DNA from: Empedobacter falsenii
GTDB taxonomy: Bacteria > Bacteroidota > Bacteroidia > Flavobacteriales > Weeksellaceae
DNA length: 64,000 bases
NCBI RefSeq assembly: GCF_019308355.1
Contig: NZ_JAAGKM010000012.1
Span: 1 to 64,000 of the forward strand
Reading direction: 5' to 3'
Positions 47,020 to 55,861 of the stretch are shown in pieces. The number at the start of each line of letters is the position of its first letter. Position 1 is the stretch's first letter. A program made the translations under genes and the position numbers. The notes under the pieces are model-generated. The model searched no databases and was not told the origin of the DNA. It was given only the letters and a program-made list of their open reading frames with translations.

Positions 47020-49554
47020 ATGTCTAAAAATCTCGTTATTGTTGAGTCCCCAGCAAAAGCTAAAACCATTCAAGGTTTTTTAGGTGATGATTTTATCGTG
47101 GAATCAAGTTTTGGTCACGTGGTCGATTTACCAAAGAAAGGAATGGGAATCGAAATCGAGAATCATTATAAGCCAATATACGAAGTAACACCTGATAAAA
47201 AGGAGGTTGTAAGTAAACTGAAAAAATTGTCTTCGAAAGCCCAAACAATTTGGTTAGCATCCGATGAGGACCGCGAAGGAGAAGCAATTTCTTGGCATTT
47301 GTATCACGTTCTTGGATTAGAAAAGAAAGATACAAAACGTATTGTTTTTAATGAAATTACAAAAAAAGCGATTCAACGTGCGGTAGAAAATCCACGTCAA
47401 ATTGATGAGAATTTGGTTGATGCACAACAAGCTCGTCGTGTTTTGGACAGATTAGTTGGTTTCGAAATGTCGCCAATTTTATGGAAAAAAATCAAACCAG
47501 GCTTATCTGCAGGTCGTGTTCAATCAGTTTCTGTTCGATTAATTGTTGAACGTGAAAAAGAAATTCAAAATTTTGTTCCAGTTTCGTCATATAAATTCAT
47601 TGCAATTTTCGAAACAAATGAGGGAAGAACATTAAAAGCAGTTTTAACAAAAGAATTTTCTACGTTAAAAGAAGCCGAAGATTTCTTAGAAACATGTGTT
47701 GGAGCAGATTTTAAAGTAAATGATTTACAAAAGAAACCAGCAAAACGTACACCTTCAGCACCATTTACAACATCAACTTTGCAACAAGAGGCATCTCGTA
47801 AATTAGGTTTTTCAGTTTCAAGAACGATGCGTGTCGCACAACAATTATACGAATCTGGACATATCACATATATGAGAACAGATAGTGTAAATTTGTCTGA
47901 TGACGCTTTAACAGCGGTAAAAGCTGAGATAGAATCTGCTTACGGAAACAAATATGTTGAGATAAGAAAATACAAAAATAAAAATTCATCTGCACAAGAA
48001 GCGCACGAGGCGATTCGTCCAACACATTTCGAAAATCATTCGATTAATGCAGACGATTCAATGCGAAAATTGTACGAATTAATTTGGAAACGTACAGTTG
48101 CTTCTCAAATGGCAAATGCAGAATTGGAACGAACTATTATTGATATTGATAACAACAAAAACAACTTTATTTTCCAAGCGAAAGGAGAAGTAATTGTGTT
48201 TGATGGTTTCTTAAAAGTATATCAAGAATCGTTTGACGAAGAAGATGCAGATGACGATAAAGTATTATTGCCAAATGTAAAAGTTAATGAGCAATTGAAA
48301 GCAGATGAAATAAACGGTACTGAACGTTTTTCTCGTCCTGCGGCTCGTTATACAGAGGCATCTTTGGTGAAAAAATTAGAAGAATTAGGAATTGGTCGTC
48401 CGTCAACTTATGCACCAACGATTTCTACAATCCAAAATAGAGGTTATGTGGAAGTTGGTGAATTGGATGGTCAAGAACGAAAATATAATACCTTAACGTT
48501 AATCGATAATCAAATCAAAAAAGTTCAACAAAAAGAAATTTTTGGAGCTGATCGTCGCAAATTAATGCCAACTGATATCGGAATCGTGGTAAATGATTTC
48601 TTGGTTGATTATTTTACGAATGTGATGGATTACGATTTTACGGCACGTGTTGAAAATAGTTTTGATGATATTGCAGAAGGTAAATTGAATTGGACAAAAA
48701 TGATTGATGAATTTTATACGAAATTTCATCATGTTGTAGAAGATGTTCAAGAAAATGCAGATCGTGCAACTGGAGAACGCGAATTGGGAATTGACCCTGT
48801 TTCGGGTAAAAAAGTGCATGCACGTATTGGACGTTTTGGACCAATGATTCAGATTGGTGAAGCAGAAGATGAAGAAAAACCTCGTTTTGCAAGTCTTCAA
48901 AAGCATCAATCTATTCATAATATTACCTTAGAAGAGGCAATGAAATTGTTCGAATTACCAAAAACTTTGGGTGAGTATAAAGCGCACGAAGTAGAAGTGA
49001 ATATTGGACGTTTTGGGCCTTATGTGAAATTTGATGATAAATATATTTCGATTCCGAAAGAGGAAGATCCAATGGATTTATCATTTGATCGTGCAGTAGA
49101 ATTAATTGAAGAAAAATTAAAAGCTGATGCACCGATTGCACAATACGAAGGGTATGATGTAACAAAAGGAAAAGGACGTTTTGGACCATTTATCAAATGG
49201 AATGAATGGTTTATTAATGTTCCAAAAAAATACGATTTCGATCATTTATCTCAAGCTGATATTATCGAATTGATTGAAGATAAAAAACGTAAAGAATCTG
49301 AACGTGTGGTACGCGAATGGGCAGAACAGGAAATTCGTTTGGAGAAAGCACGTTGGGGACGTTATAATTTGATTCAAGGAAAAATAAAAGTTGAGTTATC
49401 GAAAGAGACGAATCCAGAAGCGTTGACTTTGGCTGAGGTTGAAAAATTAATAGAAGCTGCGAAACCTAAAAAGAAAGCAGTGACTAAAAAAGCGCCTGCA
49501 AAAAAGACAACTGCGAAGAAAACGACAACTAAAAAAACAACGACTAAAAAGTAA
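47020..49554 (+). CDS. topA: DNA topoisomerase I
   Basis: 844 residues. It relaxes negative supercoils through a 5'-phosphotyrosine link. The Toprim domain starts LVIVESPAKAKTIQGFLG and has the acidic triad around ASDEDREGEAISW. The active-site Tyr is in YMRTDSVNLS (near 285), and GLSAGRVQSVSVRL is also conserved. Instead of typical zinc fingers, the C-terminal third carries Toprim_C repeats (RIGRFGPMIQIG, NIGRFGPYVKFD, GKGRFGPFIKW). The last 30 residues are Lys/Thr/Ala repeats of the AKKTT type, like a histone-H1 tail. The next gene starts 2 nt after the stop codon. Confidence 0.97.
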   Translation: MSKNLVIVESPAKAKTIQGFLGDDFIVESSFGHVVDLPKKGMGIEIENHYKPIYEVTPDKKEVVSKLKKLSSKAQTIWLASDEDREGEAISWHLYHVLGLEKKDTKRIVFNEITKKAIQRAVENPRQIDENLVDAQQARRVLDRLVGFEMSPILWKKIKPGLSAGRVQSVSVRLIVEREKEIQNFVPVSSYKFIAIFETNEGRTLKAVLTKEFSTLKEAEDFLETCVGADFKVNDLQKKPAKRTPSAPFTTSTLQQEASRKLGFSVSRTMRVAQQLYESGHITYMRTDSVNLSDDALTAVKAEIESAYGNKYVEIRKYKNKNSSAQEAHEAIRPTHFENHSINADDSMRKLYELIWKRTVASQMANAELERTIIDIDNNKNNFIFQAKGEVIVFDGFLKVYQESFDEEDADDDKVLLPNVKVNEQLKADEINGTERFSRPAARYTEASLVKKLEELGIGRPSTYAPTISTIQNRGYVEVGELDGQERKYNTLTLIDNQIKKVQQKEIFGADRRKLMPTDIGIVVNDFLVDYFTNVMDYDFTARVENSFDDIAEGKLNWTKMIDEFYTKFHHVVEDVQENADRATGERELGIDPVSGKKVHARIGRFGPMIQIGEAEDEEKPRFASLQKHQSIHNITLEEAMKLFELPKTLGEYKAHEVEVNIGRFGPYVKFDDKYISIPKEEDPMDLSFDRAVELIEEKLKADAPIAQYEGYDVTKGKGRFGPFIKWNEWFINVPKKYDFDHLSQADIIELIEDKKRKESERVVREWAEQEIRLEKARWGRYNLIQGKIKVELSKETNPEALTLAEVEKLIEAAKPKKKAVTKKAPAKKTTAKKTTTKKTTTKK

Positions 49555-49556
49555 TA

Positions 49557-50708
49557 ATGTACAACGACTTTTTAAAACCCGTTTCTGAAGAATTACAAGA
49601 TTTTGCTAAATCTTGTAATTCTTTTGCGTTAGGACAAGCTATAAAATTTCGCGAAGATGTTATCGAAAGCGATGAAAAATCGAACGATAAAATTGCGATT
49701 ATTGGTGTGACAGAATCTCGTTCGAAACAAAAAGATTTGATCGAAGATGTAGATTTTAGCCTTGTTCGTACACAATTGTACGAATTGCAAATGGGAAATT
49801 GGTCGATAGATTTGTACGATTTTGGCGATGTTGTTTATTATGATGATAAAGCCGAAACCGAAAAAGTTTTTAGAGAAGTTACCAACGGATTAATTCGTGA
49901 TGGATATGTTGTTGTTATTTTGGGTGGAAACCCAAGTTTAGGTTATCAACAATATCGTGCTTATGACGAAATTGTTGATAAAGTTTATTACTTAACAATC
50001 GATCATAAATTACGATTAGGAAAAGATGAAGCACAAACAACAGAGAATAATTATTTAACAAAAATTATTTCGAATGAGCCTTTCAATTTATTGGATTATA
50101 CGAATATCGGTTTTCAAACGTATTTTGTTGCTCAAGAAAAATTAGATTTGTTAGATCAGTTAAATTTTGATGCTGTTCGTTTGGGTGTGATTTCTGAAAA
50201 TGTAAAAGAAATAGAACCTTATTCGAGAGATGCAAATGCGGCTTTGCTTAATTTATCGAGTTTACAAGGTTCGGATTTCTCTTCTTCAAAAAATATGACG
50301 CCAAATGGATTTACTTCACGAGAAATTTGTGCGTTAACAAGATATTTAGGTTTCAGCAATAAATTGACTTCACTTTACGTTTGTGATTATATCGAAAATT
50401 ATAAAAAATTAGATCATCTATTAATTTCGCAGATGATTTGGTATTTTATTGATGGAAAAAATCACCGTCCAGAGATAAAAAGTTTTGAGGATACACAATA
50501 TTTTGAGAAAATTTTTGTTCCTACAGAAGGATACAATTATATTTTTTACCGAAATATATTAACCAATCAATTGTGGATAGAAGTTGATAACACTGTTGAT
50601 GGAGAGCGAAAATTTGAAATTATTCCGTGTTCAGAAAAAGATTATGAGCAAGCCTTGAATGGAGAAATACCGAATAGGTGGTGGAAATATTTCAAAAAAT
50701 TTTATTAA
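49557..50708 (+). CDS. Ureohydrolase (arginase/formimidoylglutamase)-fold protein lacking metal ligands
   Basis: 383 residues. The overall order of segments follows the arginase superfamily, but the Mn-binding motifs are replaced. The GGGH/GGDH loop reads ILGGNPSLGYQQYRAY, the DAHxD loop reads YLTIDHKLRLG, and the SxDxD segment reads LNLSSLQGSD, ahead of a recognisable PNGFTSREICALTRYLG (usually PGG). It is therefore probably a pseudoenzyme, or an enzyme of changed chemistry, not an arginase. It lies 2 nt after topA and 108 nt before gldK. I recall arginase-like genes next to gldK in other flavobacteria but cannot check. Existing names such as formimidoylglutamase should be treated with caution. 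Confidence 0.75.
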   Translation: MYNDFLKPVSEELQDFAKSCNSFALGQAIKFREDVIESDEKSNDKIAIIGVTESRSKQKDLIEDVDFSLVRTQLYELQMGNWSIDLYDFGDVVYYDDKAETEKVFREVTNGLIRDGYVVVILGGNPSLGYQQYRAYDEIVDKVYYLTIDHKLRLGKDEAQTTENNYLTKIISNEPFNLLDYTNIGFQTYFVAQEKLDLLDQLNFDAVRLGVISENVKEIEPYSRDANAALLNLSSLQGSDFSSSKNMTPNGFTSREICALTRYLGFSNKLTSLYVCDYIENYKKLDHLLISQMIWYFIDGKNHRPEIKSFEDTQYFEKIFVPTEGYNYIFYRNILTNQLWIEVDNTVDGERKFEIIPCSEKDYEQALNGEIPNRWWKYFKKFY

Positions 50709-50816
50709 AAAATAAAGAACAATTTTAAAAATCAATTAATAAATTGCCTTAATTTGTAGCCTTATTAATTGAGAACTAAAAGTATAAAACCTGTATAAAA
50801 ATAAATCTATAACAGA

Positions 50817-52256
50817 ATGAATAGAATTTTGGTAAGTGCATTGTTGCTATCTCTTTCTTTATCATCATGTAAAATGTTGAAGAACAGAGGGAGTAGTGAT
50901 AGAAATGATGGACAAATAGTTTCGAAAACATCTTCGGCTTGGACGCCAGTTCGTCCAAAAGGAATGGTTCCGATTCCGAGTGGATCGTTTGTTTTAGGAC
51001 AAACCGATTACGATTTTACAAAAACAAATGATGCTCCAGTAAAAACGGTTACTGTTACAGGTTTCTTTATGGATGATACAGAGATTACAAACTCTGAGTA
51101 TCAGTATTTTGTAAATTATGTAAAAGATTCTATCGCTCGTACTGCTTTGGCAAACAAGGCAGAAACTTTAGGTTTTGACCCTATGAATCCAAATAATGGA
51201 GCAGGAGGTATTGGTGATTATGCATATATTTCTGGTTCACAAGATGGACAAGGGACGCCATATGATGAATATATTAAAAACAGTAATACAGGTCGTGATG
51301 GTCAATCTTTAGATGGTAAGAAATTAAATTGGAAACAGCGTTTGGAGTGGGATAAATACAAATATCCAGATGTAGATTATGCTGAGGTTATGGAAGGATT
51401 ATATTATCCTCCAGAAGAGCGTATGAATGGAGAAAGACGTATTGATACGCGTAAATTAAACTATTCTTATGTGACAGTTGATCAAACTGCTGCAGCAAAA
51501 AAACGTGGTACTTTCCGTGTAGATTTTCGTAAAGAATTTAGTTTAAACATTTATCCTGATACAACAGTTTGGGTAAGAGATTTCAACTATTCGTACAATG
51601 ATCCAATGCACCAAGACTATTTTTGGCATAAAGCTTATGCAAATTATCCTGTTGTAGGTGTTAACTGGAATCAAGCAACAGCTTTTTGTGATTTCCGCAC
51701 AAGATATCATAACACAGCATTGAATAATAAAAAGAAAAGAGGAAGTCAAGTAAAAGTTATTAGTTACCGTTTACCAACAGAAATTGAGTGGGAATACGCA
51801 GCGAAAGGTGGTTTAGAAAATGCACCTTATCCTTGGGGAGGTCCTTATTTAACAGATGATAGAGGTTGTTATCTAGCGAACTTCAAACCAAAACGTGGAG
51901 ATTATTTAGAAATCAACGATGGCAAGAAAACTGGTTACATGTATACGGCTCCTATAAAAACATTCCGTGCGAATGGATATGGTCTTTATGACATGGCTGG
52001 TAACGTAGCTGAATGGACAAGTTCTCCGTATAACAGATCATCTTATACAATGTCTTCATCACTTAATCCGTCAATTACAATGTCTGGAGAAGTAAATAGA
52101 AGTGTAAGAGGAGGATCTTGGAAAGATGTTGGATATTTATTAATGACTTCAGCAAGAGATTGGGAACACAAAGATTCTGCAAGAAGTTTCATCGGATTCC
52201 GTACAGTTCAATCTTTCCCAGAAGGATCAAAAGTAAATTTTAGAAAAACCAAATAA
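50817..52256 (+). CDS. gldK: Gliding motility / T9SS lipoprotein GldK
   Basis: 479 residues with a lipoprotein signal peptide (MNRILVSALLLSLSLSSC, Cys18). The body is a formylglycine-generating-enzyme-like (FGE-sulfatase) fold: IPSGSFVLGQTDYDFTKTND, MDDTEITNSEYQYFV, YRLPTEIEWEYAAKGG, GLYDMAGNVAEWTSSPYNRS and the ending RSFIGFRTVQ. GldK forms the periplasmic ring with GldN beneath the outer membrane in the type IX secretion and gliding machine. The FGE fold is structural here. It begins the gldKLMN operon. Confidence 0.96.
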   Translation: MNRILVSALLLSLSLSSCKMLKNRGSSDRNDGQIVSKTSSAWTPVRPKGMVPIPSGSFVLGQTDYDFTKTNDAPVKTVTVTGFFMDDTEITNSEYQYFVNYVKDSIARTALANKAETLGFDPMNPNNGAGGIGDYAYISGSQDGQGTPYDEYIKNSNTGRDGQSLDGKKLNWKQRLEWDKYKYPDVDYAEVMEGLYYPPEERMNGERRIDTRKLNYSYVTVDQTAAAKKRGTFRVDFRKEFSLNIYPDTTVWVRDFNYSYNDPMHQDYFWHKAYANYPVVGVNWNQATAFCDFRTRYHNTALNNKKKRGSQVKVISYRLPTEIEWEYAAKGGLENAPYPWGGPYLTDDRGCYLANFKPKRGDYLEINDGKKTGYMYTAPIKTFRANGYGLYDMAGNVAEWTSSPYNRSSYTMSSSLNPSITMSGEVNRSVRGGSWKDVGYLLMTSARDWEHKDSARSFIGFRTVQSFPEGSKVNFRKTK

Positions 52257-52292
52257 CCTAATTAATAAAACAATTTAATAAAAAGCACTCTT

Positions 52293-52964
52293 ATGGCAGT
52301 ACAAGCTTCAAAACAAGAACGTCTTACAAATTTTTTGTATAATTTCTTTGCCGCAGTAGTAATTATCGGGGCATTATGTAAAATTACGCACACGAATTTA
52401 GGACCAATATCAGCCAATTTAATCTTAACAATCGGATTAGTAGCTGAAGCATTCGTCTTCTTTTATTCAGCATTTTTCGATAAACCTCAAGGAAGCTATG
52501 AATGGGAAAAAGCTTATCCAGAATTATTAAATGGAGAACCAGTACAAAGAAAAACTGCTGCTGTTGCAACTGCAGGAAATAATTTAACTGCTGAGTTAGA
52601 CAAAGTATTAGCAGATGCAAAATTAGATAAAGAAGTTTTCGAAAGATTACGTGGTTCTTTAGATAAATTTGGTTCAGCTGTTAACGAATTAAACACAACA
52701 ACATCAGCTGTCGCTTCAACAGAACAATATAGCAACGAAATTGCAAAAGCATCAACTAACATCAGCCAATTAAATGCTGTATATGCTGAGCAAATTGTAA
52801 ATAGCCAAAAACAAGTAGAATTAAATAAACAATTTATCGAAGAAATGCAAAAATCTTCAGGTAGTTCAGAGCAATTCTTGAAAGAAATGCAAGAGCTTTC
52901 TGCTAACATTAATGCATTAAACAAAGTATACGGAGGTATGCTTTCTGCAATGAAAAACAACTAA
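52293..52964 (+). CDS. gldL: Gliding motility / T9SS motor protein GldL
   Basis: 223 residues. Two N-terminal transmembrane helices (about 14-34 and 40-62, NFFAAVVIIGALCKITHTN ... ILTIGLVAEAFVFFY) include the charged residues used for proton flow, notably Glu in GLVAEAF. A cytoplasmic coiled-coil region of about 150 residues follows (LDKVLADAKLDKEVFERL and later repeats). GldL forms the pentameric ring around a GldM dimer and uses the proton gradient to drive secretion and gliding. Confidence 0.96.
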   Translation: MAVQASKQERLTNFLYNFFAAVVIIGALCKITHTNLGPISANLILTIGLVAEAFVFFYSAFFDKPQGSYEWEKAYPELLNGEPVQRKTAAVATAGNNLTAELDKVLADAKLDKEVFERLRGSLDKFGSAVNELNTTTSAVASTEQYSNEIAKASTNISQLNAVYAEQIVNSQKQVELNKQFIEEMQKSSGSSEQFLKEMQELSANINALNKVYGGMLSAMKNN

Positions 52965-53015
52965 TACATTGCTCCGATAAATTAAACTAATTATTCATTA
53001 ATTCTATAAATTATT

Positions 53016-54584
53016 ATGGCAGGAGGTGGTAGACTAACCGGACGTCAGAAGATGATTAACCTGATGTATCTCGTGTTCATTGCAATGATGGCTTTGAACG
53101 TGGATCGTGAGGTGTTGAGATCTTTCGAAACGATAAATACTTCTTTAGAGTCAACAACGACTTTAACGAAAACAAATAACGATACCTTCTATGGTCAAAT
53201 TGATCTAAAAGCGAAGGATGATCCAACTTATGCAAAAACTCAAGCTGAGGCTGCAGAAGTTAAAAAGCAAACAAATGATTTTGTTGCTTATATCGATGGA
53301 TTGAAAAAAGAATTAGCTGGTGCTGATTTTATTTCTGGATCAGAAGATACAGATTACAATGCATTGTCTAATACAGAGCCTGTTGTATCTTTATTCTTTA
53401 AAGGAAAAGGAGGTGACAAAGGAAATGAGAAAGCACAAGAGTTTACAAACAAAATTGATGGTTTCAGAAATTTCTTAATGACTTTTGCAAAACAAAGTCC
53501 TGATGCTAAAAATGCGGAAGCTCGTATCAACGAATTTTTTGGAACAACTCCAAAATCGAAGAAACAAAGTTGGATGCAAGAAAAATTCTATGATCAACCA
53601 ATGGTTGCTTCTTTAACGAATTTATCGAAAATGCAAATGGATGCTCGTACAGAAGAAGGTAACTTAGTGAGAGCATTATTATCTGGTAAATTAGAAGAAA
53701 AAATCGAATTGGATGCTTTCCAAGGTTTATTCTTATCTCCAGGTGTTGTTAAAGTCGGAGATGAAGCTGTTCTTAATGTAGTTTTAGGAGCTTACGATAA
53801 TTCAATCAAAGGTTCTGTTTCTACAAGTGTTGGTTCTGCTACTGTTGTTGATGGTAAAGCATCTATTAAGCTGAATACATCTGCAGTTGGTATGCATCAA
53901 TTAACAGGTAACATTACATACGTATCGAATGGAAAAACGAAAACGGTAGCCATAGCACCTTCAACTTATCAAGTTGTTGCACAAACATTAGATAAAAAAG
54001 CTGCTGAGATTATTGAAAAAGATCCAACAGGAGGTTCTATTGTTGCAGATAATTTACGTGTAGTTTATCGTGGAGTATCTAATCCAATTTCAGCAACAAT
54101 TAACGGTGCAAACGGACCTGTTAGTTTAAGTGCTTCTTCTGGAAGTCCTTCTGGAGCGGGAGCTAACAAATGGAATTATACGCCTGGAGGAGGAAACGAA
54201 GTGGTGTTTACGGCATCTGCAAGAGCAAGTTCTGGTAAAACATTATCAGTTCGTGAAACATTCCGTATCAAACCAGTTCCACCAGCACGTGGTGTTATTT
54301 TAGGAAATACAAGTCCAGCTATTCCAGATAATGGAATTGCAGCGCAAACAATTCGTGTAGATTGGCCAGATTTCTTATTCCCAATTTCAGGTGAAGTAAC
54401 ATCTTTCAATGTTAAAGTTCCTGGTCAGGCAACGGCTCGTGTTTCTGGAAATAAAATGTCAGGAGCAGCTGGAGTTATTTCGAAAGCGAAAAAAGGTGAT
54501 ATTATTGGTGTTTTCGATATTAAATATCGTACAAATTCAGGAGCAACTGGAGAAGCATCATCTATCGCAATTCAAGTACAATAA
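53016..54584 (+). CDS. gldM: Gliding motility / T9SS protein GldM
   Basis: 522 residues. A short cytoplasmic N-terminus (GGGRLTGRQKMINLMYLVFI) runs into one transmembrane helix and a long periplasmic region of four domains. The helix-rich D1 spans about 40-225; the Ig-like later domains include GDEAVLNVVLGAYDNSIKGS and IPDNGIAAQTIRVDWPDFLFP. GldM spans the periplasm and transmits GldL torque to the GldK/GldN ring. It follows gldL by 51 nt and precedes gldN by 23 nt. Confidence 0.96.
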   Translation: MAGGGRLTGRQKMINLMYLVFIAMMALNVDREVLRSFETINTSLESTTTLTKTNNDTFYGQIDLKAKDDPTYAKTQAEAAEVKKQTNDFVAYIDGLKKELAGADFISGSEDTDYNALSNTEPVVSLFFKGKGGDKGNEKAQEFTNKIDGFRNFLMTFAKQSPDAKNAEARINEFFGTTPKSKKQSWMQEKFYDQPMVASLTNLSKMQMDARTEEGNLVRALLSGKLEEKIELDAFQGLFLSPGVVKVGDEAVLNVVLGAYDNSIKGSVSTSVGSATVVDGKASIKLNTSAVGMHQLTGNITYVSNGKTKTVAIAPSTYQVVAQTLDKKAAEIIEKDPTGGSIVADNLRVVYRGVSNPISATINGANGPVSLSASSGSPSGAGANKWNYTPGGGNEVVFTASARASSGKTLSVRETFRIKPVPPARGVILGNTSPAIPDNGIAAQTIRVDWPDFLFPISGEVTSFNVKVPGQATARVSGNKMSGAAGVISKAKKGDIIGVFDIKYRTNSGATGEASSIAIQVQ

Positions 54585-54607
54585 TTTAAAAAGTAAAAAT
54601 TTAAAAT

Positions 54608-55510
54608 ATGAAGTATCTTTTGTTTGGTTTAATGAGTTTTTTCTCAACTCTTACAATGGCGCAAAATGTTCTTAACGCTGTTTCGCCAGAACAGTTAAGA
54701 AAAGACCGCGAAAATAAAACAAGAGTTGATGAAGCTGGAGATACAGTAAGTACGGCTCAAGATCCTATGAAATATGGTTTTATCGAAGATAAAGATGTTT
54801 TATGGTCGAAAGTTGTATGGGAAGTAATTGATTTGAATGAGCGTCTAAATCAACCTTATTATAGATCTGGTGATGAGTTAGTGCAAAATTCTAAATCATT
54901 ATACGATGTATTGGTTGACGGAGTTCGTAGCAAAAAGATTAGAGAAGTTTACGATGATGAGTACTTTCAAACTAAAATGAGTTATGAGCAAATTATGGCT
55001 CGTAATGAGAAGAAAGATACACAACAGTATTACTACGATATGAAAGCTGCTGGAGAAACTCCTGACGAAGCTGCTATTTTTAATTATAAAATTAAATCTG
55101 ACGATATCAAAATGGTAAAAACGAAAGGTCTTTGGTATATCGACCGTCGTTTAGGAGAATTAAAATATCGTTTGTTAGGTTTAGCAATTATGGGGCCTGA
55201 TGCGCAATCGTTAGGAACAGAATTTGCTGACGGAGCTTACGTAGATTTATTTTGGATTTGGTATCCTGATGCTCGTAATGTTTTGGTGAATGCAACAGTA
55301 TTTAATCCAAGTAATTCAAATTCGGCAATTACATACGATGAGATGTTAAATGCACGCAGATTTAGTTCTGTTATTTATAAAGCTCAAACAATGTATGGAA
55401 CGAAAATGATTGATGATTACATTCCAAATGATGCGAAAGGTCAATTAGAAGAACATCATAAAATTAGAAATTCTATTATTCAGTCAGAAGCTGATATGTG
55501 GAATTACTAA
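54608..55510 (+). CDS. gldN: Gliding motility / T9SS protein GldN
   Basis: 300 residues with a signal peptide (MKYLLFGLMSFFSTLTMAQ). The mature protein carries VLWSKVVWEVIDLNERLNQP, VDGVRSKKIREVYDDEYFQT, WYIDRRLGELKYRLLGLA and LFWIWYPDARNVL, diagnostic of GldN/PorN. It pairs with GldK in the periplasmic ring. It is the last gene of the operon, closed by a strong terminator. Related gld genes (sprA, sprE, gldA-J) are not in the window. Confidence 0.95.
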   Translation: MKYLLFGLMSFFSTLTMAQNVLNAVSPEQLRKDRENKTRVDEAGDTVSTAQDPMKYGFIEDKDVLWSKVVWEVIDLNERLNQPYYRSGDELVQNSKSLYDVLVDGVRSKKIREVYDDEYFQTKMSYEQIMARNEKKDTQQYYYDMKAAGETPDEAAIFNYKIKSDDIKMVKTKGLWYIDRRLGELKYRLLGLAIMGPDAQSLGTEFADGAYVDLFWIWYPDARNVLVNATVFNPSNSNSAITYDEMLNARRFSSVIYKAQTMYGTKMIDDYIPNDAKGQLEEHHKIRNSIIQSEADMWNY

Positions 55511-55522
55511 TCAGAATACAAT

Positions 55523-55558
55523 AAAAAAACTCCAATCATTTGATTGGAGTTTTTTTTA
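55523..55558 (+). terminator. Terminator of the gldKLMN operon
   Basis: AAAAAACTCCAATCA / TGATTGGAGTTTTTT, 15-bp stem around a 2-nt TT loop with a T-run. Confidence 0.92.
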
Positions 55559-55584
55559 TTTAAATTAGGTCGATTAAAAACATA

Positions 55585-55781
55585 ATGATGAAAAGTATTA
55601 TTTTACTACAACACTATTTGTTTCAATTAATAGTTTTGGACAAGCAAAAACTCTTTCTAATTCTATTAAAAAATCAACAACTAAATTAGACGAAAGCGAA
55701 AAAAGAATCACCTTAAGAGACTTTGTAGAGAATATCTATATTAATGCTCTAAATACTTTTGAAGGAGAAAAAATAGTTTAA
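55585..55781 (+). pseudogene. Small secreted protein gene broken by a one-base frameshift
   Basis: A start at 55585/55588 (MMKSII) enters a T4 run at 55601-55604. Restoring one T joins it to an open frame that reads FTTTLFVSINSFGQA (a signal-peptide-like end) and then KTLSNSIKKSTTKLDESEKR to a TAA at 55779-55781. The intact product would be about 65 residues with a cleavable signal peptide. The frame that starts at the ATG stops after about 35 codons. It may be a pseudogene, a homopolymer sequencing error or a phase-variable tract. A near -7 element (TAAATTAG, 55561-55568) lies upstream. The function is unknown. Confidence 0.55.
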
Positions 55782-55836
55782 TTTTTCTACAATGTTTTTT
55801 TTCAGAATTTAGTTAATCCTTAAAATCTAAAATAGA

Positions 55837-55844
55837 TACCTTTG
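55837..55844 (+). promoter_or_regulatory. -7 box of the FAD oxidoreductase gene
   Basis: TACCTTTG is a perfect consensus match. Expected transcription starts near 55851, about 11 nt before the TTG start codon, which supports that start. Confidence 0.6.
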
Positions 55845-55861
55845 TAAGCAAATTTTAGAAA

